From the NCBI GenBank assembly GCA_024680915.1, contig JAILBN010000076.1, positions 1 through 33,285 of the forward strand: a stretch of DNA of 33,285 nucleotides, written 5' to 3'. The DNA is from Treponemataceae bacterium (GTDB lineage Bacteria > Spirochaetota > Spirochaetia > Treponematales > Treponemataceae). Positions 7,448 to 14,968 of the stretch are shown one piece after another (position 1 is the first letter of the stretch; each line of letters opens with the position of its first letter). The translations under genes were made by a program, and so were the position numbers. The notes below the pieces were generated by a model. That model searched no databases and was not told where the DNA came from. It saw only the letters and a program-made list of their open reading frames with translations.

Positions 7448-9223
7448 CTATTCTTTTTGCTCATACTTCTGCTCCCCTGAATTGTAAGGAATGCATACCT
7501 GAAGAGATGTACCGGTCCTTTTTCCTTCCTTGTCGATTTCGGGCAAAGCCCTGATTCCGTATTGAGTACCGAATAAAATCTGAAGACGATATTGTATGTT
7601 CTGAAGCCCGAAAGAATTGGATTCAGTTTGTTCTGTACCTTCTATGATCCTATTGATTTTATCCGTATCGGTTGTCATTCCATTGTCTGTAATCTGTATC
7701 AGCAAATTTTTTCCTTTTATCATAAAGGAAAGGAATATGCTGCATACTCCCCTGTGTTTTTCCAGTTGATGTCTTATACAATTCTCCACGATAGGCTGTA
7801 TCGTCATTTTGGGTAGCATCTGGGTCTTGTCCACATTGCCTTCGTCTATACTGAATTCCAGCCTGTCCTCGAATCTTATCTGCTCTATTACTATATAATC
7901 ATGAAGCAGCTCAAGCTCTTCCCCTAGAGAAATAATATCAGGTTTTTTTATTGATGAGCGGAGTAAATTACTGAGGGCCAGCGTCATTTCTGCGGTGGGC
8001 TGGTCTTGGGAGGCTACTGCGTTCCAATGTATAGTCTCCAGGGTATTATAGAGGAAGTGAGGGTTTATCTGTTTCTGCAGCATCTTGTATTTGATATCCG
8101 CTATAGTCAGCTGTTTTTGGTAAACTTCTGTTATAAGCCTGTTTATACGGGTTATCATTATATTGTAGCTTGTGGTGAAGTCCGCTATTTCCTGTACAAT
8201 CTGTTGTTTGGGGACGGGTAAGGTCTCCAACATGTCGTCTTTGGCGTTGAGCATCAGTTTTGACATACGCGTAAGGGGGTTACAGGTTTCCCGGATGATA
8301 CGGTTTATAGAAATGATTATTACTATGCCGAGGAGAAAATAAATCACGTAATACCAGGTGTTTGCTAAGGACACTTTTTTCATGGCAGTATCCATATCCA
8401 TGATATGGATAAAGGTCCAGCCGTCCACTTTTGAGTTTATCCTTCTGTAAACAGTCTTCGCGTTGGTGTCCAGCATAATGTCTGCTTCAGGTGGTTCCGC
8501 GAGAAGTGAGGCTATACGGGGTTCCTTGTATATGGGATTGTCATAGTCATACTGCATACCGTTTATGTAGCAGATGAGCCTGGAATCATGGTTCTCTTCC
8601 GTCATGTAACCGTAAGGAACCAGAATCTCTGGGTTCAGGTACATTATAAGGACACCGTAAGACCGGAAGGCGTCTATGGGGTATATGGAACGAATGGATT
8701 TTGCGAAAACTATCATGGTCGGATTTTCCGGGTCAATACGCCATATATTCCTTCCCTTTTTATTGACAGCCTCTTGCCTGACTTCTTCAAGGAATTCTTC
8801 TCTTGGCTGTATAAGGGACCGGTTCAGTATATTCATCCTGTAGTCGGAATCGAATATAAAGTAGGTGGCAGAAACGTGCTGAATATTGACAGTGACATTG
8901 AAAAATAAGTCATTTAGGGCTTTCATGGCTACGTATGCTTCGTAAGTTCCTGGGTTGTCCTTGCTGGTTTTTAGGTTTGTCTGTATTGTGGAGTTTCCCA
9001 CGATATCTATAGACAGCTGTCCTAGATCTTTCAGGTTGCGCTCGACTGTCTTAGTGTAGAGTGTAAGCTTGTCCGCCGATTCGGAGAGGATAAGCTCATT
9101 GTATATCCTGGCAATTCCTCGTTCCATAAGAATATATACAATATTAAGTATGAGAAATTGTATGATGATTATTTCGAATATACGTTGCTTCAGTGGTCTG
9201 GTCGACTTTTTTGAACCTTTCAT
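7448..9223 (-). CDS. YesM-like sensor histidine kinase
   Basis: The 591-residue membrane kinase has two transmembrane segments (about 14-33 and 288-306) flanking an extracytoplasmic sensor region of ~250 residues. A HAMP-like stretch follows, then the His_kinase module with the phospho-acceptor His in NPHFLYNTLETIHW. The ATP-binding part shows the N box (QPIVENCIRH), ITDNGM and SFGLQNIQYRL. It should phosphorylate the adjacent response regulator. There is no Shine-Dalgarno sequence before the ATG. Instead an extended -10 box (TGTTATAAT, 9243-9235) ends 11 nt upstream, implying a leader of only a few nucleotides. The gene is divergent from the sugar-binding-protein gene. Confidence 0.92.
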   Translation of the reverse strand: MKGSKKSTRPLKQRIFEIIIIQFLILNIVYILMERGIARIYNELILSESADKLTLYTKTVERNLKDLGQLSIDIVGNSTIQTNLKTSKDNPGTYEAYVAMKALNDLFFNVTVNIQHVSATYFIFDSDYRMNILNRSLIQPREEFLEEVRQEAVNKKGRNIWRIDPENPTMIVFAKSIRSIYPIDAFRSYGVLIMYLNPEILVPYGYMTEENHDSRLICYINGMQYDYDNPIYKEPRIASLLAEPPEADIMLDTNAKTVYRRINSKVDGWTFIHIMDMDTAMKKVSLANTWYYVIYFLLGIVIIISINRIIRETCNPLTRMSKLMLNAKDDMLETLPVPKQQIVQEIADFTTSYNIMITRINRLITEVYQKQLTIADIKYKMLQKQINPHFLYNTLETIHWNAVASQDQPTAEMTLALSNLLRSSIKKPDIISLGEELELLHDYIVIEQIRFEDRLEFSIDEGNVDKTQMLPKMTIQPIVENCIRHQLEKHRGVCSIFLSFMIKGKNLLIQITDNGMTTDTDKINRIIEGTEQTESNSFGLQNIQYRLQILFGTQYGIRALPEIDKEGKRTGTSLQVCIPYNSGEQKYEQKE

Positions 9224-9234
9224 TATGTTTTATG

Positions 9235-9243
9235 ATTATAACA
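9235..9243 (-). promoter_or_regulatory. extended -10 promoter of the kinase gene
   Basis: TGTTATAAT on the minus strand is a perfect extended -10 element (TGN plus TATAAT). No good -35 is seen at 17 bp (AGAGAA). The ATG begins 11 nt after the box, so the mRNA leader should be about 4-5 nt without a ribosome-binding site. Confidence 0.5.
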
Positions 9244-9338
9244 GAAGAATTAATTTTTTCTCTAATTTTTAATAAAAAAAGTCTGTTTTTTTAATTTTTT
9301 TATTAAAAATTATCATTGATACTTACCATAAGAGAAAA

Positions 9339-9359
9339 GCAGATTTGTTTATTATCTGC
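9339..9359 (+). promoter_or_regulatory. palindrome upstream of the sugar-binding-protein gene
   Basis: GCAGAT (9339-9344) and ATCTGC (9354-9359) form a perfect inverted repeat around 9 nt, ending a few bases before the AAGGAGG ribosome-binding site. It could be a protein-binding site or a 5' mRNA hairpin. A smaller inverted repeat, CTTACCATAAG, sits at 9322-9332. The rest of the 156-nt divergent region is AT-rich and no convincing -35/-10 pair for the plus strand stood out. Confidence 0.4.
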
Positions 9360-9379
9360 AAAAAAGGAGGAAAGAAACT

Positions 9380-10663
9380 ATGAAAAAAATGGTTCTTGTT
9401 GTTCTTGCACTGCTTATGGCTTTTTCTGTTCTGTATGCAGGTGGAAAGAAAGAAGTAAAGGCTGAGGATGAGCCTATTACTCTGCGTATCGCATGGTGGG
9501 GATCACAGAAGCGCCATGATGCTACACTGGCAGTACTTGACCTGTACACAAAGAAAACAGGTGTTCAGTTTGAGGCAGAACCTCTTCCATTCGATGGATA
9601 TTTCGCAAAGCTCAACACTCTTGCTGCTGCAAATGATGTTTGGGATATCATCCAGCTCGGAAGTAACTTCCCTACATACCTTGATGTCCTTGAGCCACTG
9701 GACAGCTATGTAGAGCGCGGACTCATCGATGTTTCAGGAACATCAGCCGGAACAATGTCAACGACACGTCTTAACGGAAATGGTGCTCTCTATGGTATCT
9801 CACTTGGTACTAACACATACGGTATCGCTTATGACCCAGCTCTTTTCGCTGCTGCAGGTGTTGCAGAGCCAGCTGAGAACTGGACATGGGCAGATTACGA
9901 GAAAGCTGCTATGACAATTCATGAGAAGCTGGGAATCTTCGGTTCATCAAAGCTTGATGACTTCATCTCCGGTGCAAGTATCCGTGTTCCACAGCATGAC
10001 GAGAATGCTTCTCTCTTTGCTCCTGAGGGAAACAAGCTTGGATACGATGACGACTATCCTATCGAGGACTACTGGGCAATCCGCAAGCGCCTTGTTGACG
10101 CTGGTGCCTATCCTGATCCAGGACGTATCAATGAGATCAAAGATATCGAAGGTGACTTCCTTGTTCGTGGCGAAGCTGCTATGACATTCCTTGCAAGTAA
10201 CCAGTTCGTAGCTCTCTGCTCAGCAGCAGGACGTCCTCTTAAGATGGCAACACTCCCAAGAGAGTCAGCAGATGGTCCTATCGGTGCCACAATGCAGTCT
10301 TCACAGCAGTTCAGTATGTTCAATGGTTCTAAGTATAAGGACGAAGTTGCTAAGTTCCTCAGCTTCTTTGTAAATGATATCGAAGCAAACCGCATCCTCA
10401 ATGCAGAGCGCGGAAACCCGATCATGGCTCCTGTTCTCAATGACCTTGAGAAAAGTGCTGATGACGTAAAGAAAGAGCTGTATTCATTCATGGCTGTTAT
10501 GACAAAGCTTTCTTCAATCGCTCTTAATTTTGATGTTCCTAAGCAGGAAGAGATCAAAGATCTGTATTGGAGAATCGAGGATCAGGTTGTTTTCGGAAAG
10601 TATACACCTGCTGAAGGTGCAAAACAGTTCCGCAAAGAGGCTGAAGCTATTTTCGCAAAATAA
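9380..10663 (+). CDS. extracellular sugar-binding protein (family 1) of ABC transporter
   Basis: The 427-residue protein is a MalE/YesO-like solute-binding protein that captures an oligosaccharide outside the inner membrane for the two permeases downstream. A signal peptide (MKKMVLVVLALLMAFSVLYA) ends in AxA-type residues before GGKKE. There is no lipobox Cys, so a soluble periplasmic form or an atypical anchor is expected; the GGKKE start of the mature protein is common in treponemal binding proteins. The mature domain shows the family's ITLRIAWWG beginning and a PFDGYFAKLNTL segment. The AGGAGG site is strong. Hairpins after the stop (10682-10751) probably favour higher expression of this gene than of the permeases. 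Confidence 0.92.
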   Translation: MKKMVLVVLALLMAFSVLYAGGKKEVKAEDEPITLRIAWWGSQKRHDATLAVLDLYTKKTGVQFEAEPLPFDGYFAKLNTLAAANDVWDIIQLGSNFPTYLDVLEPLDSYVERGLIDVSGTSAGTMSTTRLNGNGALYGISLGTNTYGIAYDPALFAAAGVAEPAENWTWADYEKAAMTIHEKLGIFGSSKLDDFISGASIRVPQHDENASLFAPEGNKLGYDDDYPIEDYWAIRKRLVDAGAYPDPGRINEIKDIEGDFLVRGEAAMTFLASNQFVALCSAAGRPLKMATLPRESADGPIGATMQSSQQFSMFNGSKYKDEVAKFLSFFVNDIEANRILNAERGNPIMAPVLNDLEKSADDVKKELYSFMAVMTKLSSIALNFDVPKQEEIKDLYWRIEDQVVFGKYTPAEGAKQFRKEAEAIFAK

Positions 10664-10681
10664 AAAAAATAATTAAATTTA

Positions 10682-10751
10682 GTGTTTGAAAGCGTAATGC
10701 TTTCAAACACATTCGCGAGGGGCGGTTTTGAAAAGTTCTATCTCAAAATCG
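10682..10751 (+). promoter_or_regulatory. two intercistronic stem-loops between binding-protein and permease genes
   Basis: GTGTTTGAAAGC (10682-10693) pairs perfectly over 12 bp with GCTTTCAAACAC (10699-10710) around a 5-nt loop. A second stem, CGGTTTTGA (10723-10731) with TCAAAATCG (10743-10751), has 9 pairs including one G-U. Neither is followed by a T tract, so they are more likely mRNA-stabilising or processing structures than terminators, as known between malE and malF. Confidence 0.65.
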
Positions 10752-10828
10752 TCCTGGCGATGAAGAATCCTGTGGTCTTCAAAAACTGGGCTGCAGTACT
10801 CCCTTTTTCCCTGACATGGAGTTTTCTT

Positions 10829-11752
10829 ATGAAAGAAAAAAACACGGGCGCAGTACGTCTGCGTAAGTTTTTGAATAACAACAATACAGTAGGTTATATT
10901 TTTTCAATGCCCTTTATCATCGGTTTCCTTGGCTTCGTTATTATTCCGATGATTGTATCTTTGTACTTTTCCTTTACAAAATATAATATCCGCACAGCGC
11001 CAGAATGGATTGGTCTGTCAAACTATACAAGACTTTTTACGGATGCCCGCTTTTATAAATCGGTCTGGGTTACTGTAAAGTATGTTCTTTTCGCTGTTCC
11101 TTTGAAGCTTGCTTTTGCTCTTCTTATTGCCTTTATCCTTACGAAGAAATCAAAGCTGGAAAGCATTCTCCGTGCCGTATATTATCTGCCTTCTCTGATT
11201 GGTGGAAGTGTCGCCGTAACGCTGGTTTGGAAGGAGCTTTTCTCATACAACGGGCTTGTCAATACAATAATCGGTTTCTTCGGTATTCCGACTATCTCTT
11301 GGTTCGGTGATGAGCGTTTCGCTGTTTGGCCCCTTATACTTCTGACTGTATGGCAGTTCGGTTCCTCAATGATTATTTTCGCTGCCGGAATCAAGCAGAT
11401 TCCTGTCACTTATTATGAGGCAGCCCGCATAGATGGTGCCGGTGGAGCACGTATTTTCTTCAATATCACCCTGCCCCAGCTTTCTCCGATTATTCTGTTC
11501 AATCTTGTAATGCAGATAATCTCCGGTTTCATGGTCTTCACTCAGTCTTACATCATTTCCGGCGGAACTGGGCGACCCAATGATTCTACGAACTTTATTG
11601 CCCTTTATATTTATAATGAGGCATTCAAATATTTTGACATGGGCTATGCAAGTGCACTTGCATGGATTCTTCTTCTGATGATAGCCCTTATAACTGTCGT
11701 TGTGTTCAAGACATCCAACATGTGGGTTTTCTACGAATACAAAGAGGATTAA
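10829..11752 (+). CDS. ABC sugar transporter permease, MalF/YesP-like
   Basis: The product is 307 residues from the ATG at 10829, with six predicted membrane segments. The first is in VGYIFSMPFIIGFLGFVIIP. The EAA loop that docks on the ATPase reads YYEAARIDGAGGARIFFNITLP, near the usual position. An upstream GTG at 10682 keeps the frame open but lies inside the perfect stem-loop and has no ribosome-binding site. At 10829 a GGAG site sits 7 nt upstream and the protein then begins as MalF-type permeases do. It forms the inner-membrane channel with the next gene product. No ATPase gene is nearby. Confidence 0.9.
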   Translation: MKEKNTGAVRLRKFLNNNNTVGYIFSMPFIIGFLGFVIIPMIVSLYFSFTKYNIRTAPEWIGLSNYTRLFTDARFYKSVWVTVKYVLFAVPLKLAFALLIAFILTKKSKLESILRAVYYLPSLIGGSVAVTLVWKELFSYNGLVNTIIGFFGIPTISWFGDERFAVWPLILLTVWQFGSSMIIFAAGIKQIPVTYYEAARIDGAGGARIFFNITLPQLSPIILFNLVMQIISGFMVFTQSYIISGGTGRPNDSTNFIALYIYNEAFKYFDMGYASALAWILLLMIALITVVVFKTSNMWVFYEYKED

Positions 11753-11763
11753 GGTAGGTTTAT

Positions 11764-12612
11764 ATGGCTTCTTTACATAATAAAAAAACATTGAGTGCAA
11801 TCGGTACTGTTTTCGTGATCCTTCTTGGATTACTTATGATATATCCGGTTATTTGGATGATTCTTGGATCCTTCAAAGACAACTATCAGATCCTTAACGA
11901 GTCCACAAAGCTTTTGCCCAATGAATGGAATTTCGAGAATTATTCAAACGGTTGGAAGGGATATGGCAAGACCTCTTTCTCTACCTTCTTCCTTAATTCC
12001 TTCTTCGTCACAGGCTTGGGTACTATCGGAGTCACTATCTCGTCAGCCCTTATCGCCTATGCCTTTGCCCGTGTAAAATTCAAGGGTCGCAAGCTCCTTT
12101 TCAGCTGTATGATCAGTACTATGATGCTTCCTGGCCAGGTCGTGCAGATTCCTCAATACGTAATCTTCCAGAAGCTGCATATGACAAACTCTTATGTCCC
12201 TCTTATACTTCCATGTTTCTTCGGGGCGGCCTTCTTTATCTACCTTATGATGCAGTTCATGGCTGGTCTTCCTAAGGAGCTTGACGAGGCTGCTTTTATG
12301 GAGGGTTGCTCAAAATACTCAATTTTCGTAAGGATTATTTTCCCTCTCCTTGCTCCGGCTTTGATAACTACCTTTATTATCCAGTTCTACTGGAAGTGGG
12401 ATGACTTTATGGGACCTCTCATTTATCTGAGCCGCCCTCAGAAGTATACGGTTTCTCTGGCTATAAAGATGTTCGCGGATTCAACGTCAACCACGGATTA
12501 TGGTGCCATGTTCGCCATGTCTACACTTTCGCTGATTCCAGTCTTCTTGATTTTCTTGTTCTTTAACAAGTATCTTATGGAAGGAATCAGTACAAGCGGT
12601 TTGAAGGGTTGA
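11764..12612 (+). CDS. ABC sugar transporter permease, MalG/YesQ-like
   Basis: The 282-residue permease has six predicted membrane segments, starting with a hydrophobic stretch at about 13-35 that ends in the family-typical IYPVIWMILGSFK. The EAA motif is ELDEAAFMEGCSKYSIFVRI, followed by IFPLLAP; Cys occupies the usual second position after the conserved Gly. The C-terminus ends in the characteristic LMEGISTSGLKG. It starts 11 nt after the preceding permease with an AAGG-type site and completes the membrane part of the importer. A terminator-like structure follows (12636-12700). Confidence 0.92.
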   Translation: MASLHNKKTLSAIGTVFVILLGLLMIYPVIWMILGSFKDNYQILNESTKLLPNEWNFENYSNGWKGYGKTSFSTFFLNSFFVTGLGTIGVTISSALIAYAFARVKFKGRKLLFSCMISTMMLPGQVVQIPQYVIFQKLHMTNSYVPLILPCFFGAAFFIYLMMQFMAGLPKELDEAAFMEGCSKYSIFVRIIFPLLAPALITTFIIQFYWKWDDFMGPLIYLSRPQKYTVSLAIKMFADSTSTTDYGAMFAMSTLSLIPVFLIFLFFNKYLMEGISTSGLKG

Positions 12613-12635
12613 TTCCATCCTGCTTACCGAAAATG

Positions 12636-12700
12636 GGTTGTCCGGTAAGACTCTGCTCTGTTTTCCAGCAGGCAGATGTTTTGAGGGCAACCTTTTTTTT
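12636..12700 (+). terminator. intrinsic terminator with possible alternative fold after transporter genes
   Basis: GGTTGTCC (12636-12643) pairs with GGGCAACC (12685-12692), eight pairs with one G-U, and is followed by eight T. A small hairpin CTGCT/AGCAG (12653-12671) lies inside the loop. A competing stem, CTTACCG (12623-12629) with CGGTAAG (12643-12649), overlaps the first arm by one base. Partial termination here would lower expression of the glycosidase-like gene. Confidence 0.5.
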
Positions 12701-12732
12701 AGTCTAAAAAATGAAGTTTTCAGGGAGGTTCT

Positions 12733-14940
12733 ATGAAAATAAACAGGAAAGAGCTTGTGACCAAGCATGATCCTCTTTTTTATGAAGTGAATTATGAGGC
12801 GCCTCTTTCAGTGGGGAACGGAAATTTTGTCTTCACTGCGGATCCTACAGGCTTTCAGTCCTTTCATGAGGAATTCCTGAAAAAAGGTGTTCCTTTGTGC
12901 ACGATGAGCAGCTGGGGCTGGCACACTTCTCCTGATAATGGACGACAATATGACTTTAATGACCTGAGGTTCACAGATTATTCTTACAATGGCCGGCTTG
13001 TAAAATACGCAAGTGAGAAGCAGCCTGGTAACGAAAAGATATACGACTGGCTGAGGCAGAACCCCCACAGAATGAATCTTTCTGTAATAGCTCTTTTATA
13101 TAACGGGAAGCCTATCCATCCTGAGGAAGTGGAGAATATAGGTCAGCATCTTCATCTTTATAGGGGTGTCCTTGAAAGTTCCTTCACTCTTCATGGCTCT
13201 CCTGTAACTGTTGAAAGCTCTGTCCTTCCGGACAAAGACATCCTTCTTTTTTCAGTTGAATGTCCAGATTCTCTTGCGGGGCATCTTAGCGTAAGACTTT
13301 CTTTTGAAGGAGGCAGTCCGGATATTTCTGGATTCTCGCCTTTACCTCTTTCGACCCTTTCTTCAGACTCAAAGGATTTGGATAACAGTCTTTCTCTTGT
13401 TTCTGAAAAGCCTTCTTCCCTTGTTTTTCGCCATATTGTTGACAATGATCTGTTTTTGACAGGGATTTCTGTGGAGATTAAGGACTGTGATTCAGGATTA
13501 GCTGAAAATTCTGAGGAAAAAACAAAAACCGTTTCCAGGGTGTCTCAGCTTGTGGCTTCTGAGCACTCGGTGGTCATAAATCTTTCCTCTGGTCTTTCCT
13601 TGCTTAAGATAGGCTTTGCTCCGGGGGCGCCTTGTCAGGAGCCTGCTTCTGAGCTTTCCCAGGAAGAGCTTCTAGCCCATGCTGTGGAAGAAGACTTTAA
13701 TACGCTTTCTGAGCGGGTTGAGCTTTTCTGGTATGATTTCTGGGAGAAGGGGGGCATAGTCAGTTTTGAAGGCAGCAAGGATAAGCGTGCTTTTGAGCTG
13801 GAGCGTCGAATAGTTTTGTCCCAGTATCTTCAGGCAATAAACTGCACGGGAACTATACCTCCTGCAGAGACAGGACTTTTTTGTAATAGCTGGTATGGTA
13901 AATTCCACTTGGAGATGCATTTTTGGCATACGGCATCCCTGCCTCAATGGAACCATCCTGAGCTTATGGAAAAGAGCTTTCCTTGGTATCTCCGTCATTT
14001 ACCTGAAGCCCGCAGTAATGCTGCCAGAAATGGTTTCAAGGGAGCCCGCTGGCCTAAGATGATTGCTGAGACAGCCTTGGACAGCCCTTCTGTGATAGCG
14101 GTTCTGCTCGTATGGCAGCAGCCTCATATCCTATATATGCTGGAAGAGGTTTATAGATGCGGTCGTGACCGGTCTTTCCTTGAGAAATATTGGCCTATAG
14201 TTAAGGAAAGTGCCGATTTTATGGCAGATTTCGCCGTAAAGAATGGGAATTCAGGTCTTTATGAACTGCTTCCTCCTCTTATCCCTGTTCAGGAAGAATA
14301 CAATCCCAGGACGGTGAAGAATCCTGCCTTTGAGGTAAGTTATTGGCGCTACGGTCTCAAAATAGCCTGTGAGTGGGCAAAAAGACTGGGAGAGCAGCTT
14401 CCCGGCTTATGGCTTGATGTTATGGAAAATATGGCTGCTCCTCCTTTACTGACAGATGCTGAGGGAAAATCGCTGTATACCTCCCATGAGAATTGCCCTG
14501 ATGTTTTCACATCCTTTAACAAGGATCATCCTTCCATGCTTTCTTCTTTCTCCTATTTTGCAGATGAAAGGGTCAACCCTGAGATTATGGGAAGGACTTT
14601 AGAGAAAGTGCTGGAATGCTGGAATTTTCAGTCTTTGTGGGGATGGGATTTCGCCGCAATGGCTATGACAGCGGTTCGTTTGGGTCTTAAAGACCTGGCT
14701 GTTGAACTGCTCCTTCAAGATACACCAAAAAATTTTTATGCTGAGAATGGTCATAATTTCCAGAAAACACGGACTGATCTTCCAGCTTATTTGCCGGGAA
14801 ATGGTGCTCTGCTTCTTGCTTTGGCTATGATGACAGCGGGATATGCAGGATGTGTCCCGGAGGAGGGCAGGACAGCCGGTTTCCCTGATGATGGAAATTG
14901 GACTGTGTCCTATGAAGGAATAAAGCCTCTTTTCTCATGA
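12733..14940 (+). CDS. six-hairpin glycosidase-like protein of unknown specificity
   Basis: This 735-residue protein has no signal peptide and should be cytoplasmic. The N-terminal ~330 residues are beta-rich and begin with HDPLFYEVNYEAPLSVGNG. The remainder is an alpha-helical catalytic-type domain with WYGKFHLEMHFWH (about 387-399), KGARWPKM and VWQQPHILYMLEE segments. This layout is that of (alpha/alpha)6 six-hairpin glycosidases related in shape to GH65/GH95-type enzymes. I recognise it as a recurring family in polysaccharide-degrading bacteria but cannot assign a CAZy number or substrate. Glu in HLEMHF is a candidate active-site residue. GGGAGG precedes the ATG. As the fourth gene behind the transporter it probably acts on the imported oligosaccharide. 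Confidence 0.75.
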   Translation: MKINRKELVTKHDPLFYEVNYEAPLSVGNGNFVFTADPTGFQSFHEEFLKKGVPLCTMSSWGWHTSPDNGRQYDFNDLRFTDYSYNGRLVKYASEKQPGNEKIYDWLRQNPHRMNLSVIALLYNGKPIHPEEVENIGQHLHLYRGVLESSFTLHGSPVTVESSVLPDKDILLFSVECPDSLAGHLSVRLSFEGGSPDISGFSPLPLSTLSSDSKDLDNSLSLVSEKPSSLVFRHIVDNDLFLTGISVEIKDCDSGLAENSEEKTKTVSRVSQLVASEHSVVINLSSGLSLLKIGFAPGAPCQEPASELSQEELLAHAVEEDFNTLSERVELFWYDFWEKGGIVSFEGSKDKRAFELERRIVLSQYLQAINCTGTIPPAETGLFCNSWYGKFHLEMHFWHTASLPQWNHPELMEKSFPWYLRHLPEARSNAARNGFKGARWPKMIAETALDSPSVIAVLLVWQQPHILYMLEEVYRCGRDRSFLEKYWPIVKESADFMADFAVKNGNSGLYELLPPLIPVQEEYNPRTVKNPAFEVSYWRYGLKIACEWAKRLGEQLPGLWLDVMENMAAPPLLTDAEGKSLYTSHENCPDVFTSFNKDHPSMLSSFSYFADERVNPEIMGRTLEKVLECWNFQSLWGWDFAAMAMTAVRLGLKDLAVELLLQDTPKNFYAENGHNFQKTRTDLPAYLPGNGALLLALAMMTAGYAGCVPEEGRTAGFPDDGNWTVSYEGIKPLFS

Positions 14941-14968
14941 ATAGTAATAGCTTTGTCAGAGATTAATT

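Noticed and set aside
10682-10828. GTG start adding 49 residues to the first permease
   Set aside because: The codon is the first triplet of a perfect 12-bp stem-loop, there is no ribosome-binding site, and the extra residues do not resemble a permease N-terminus.
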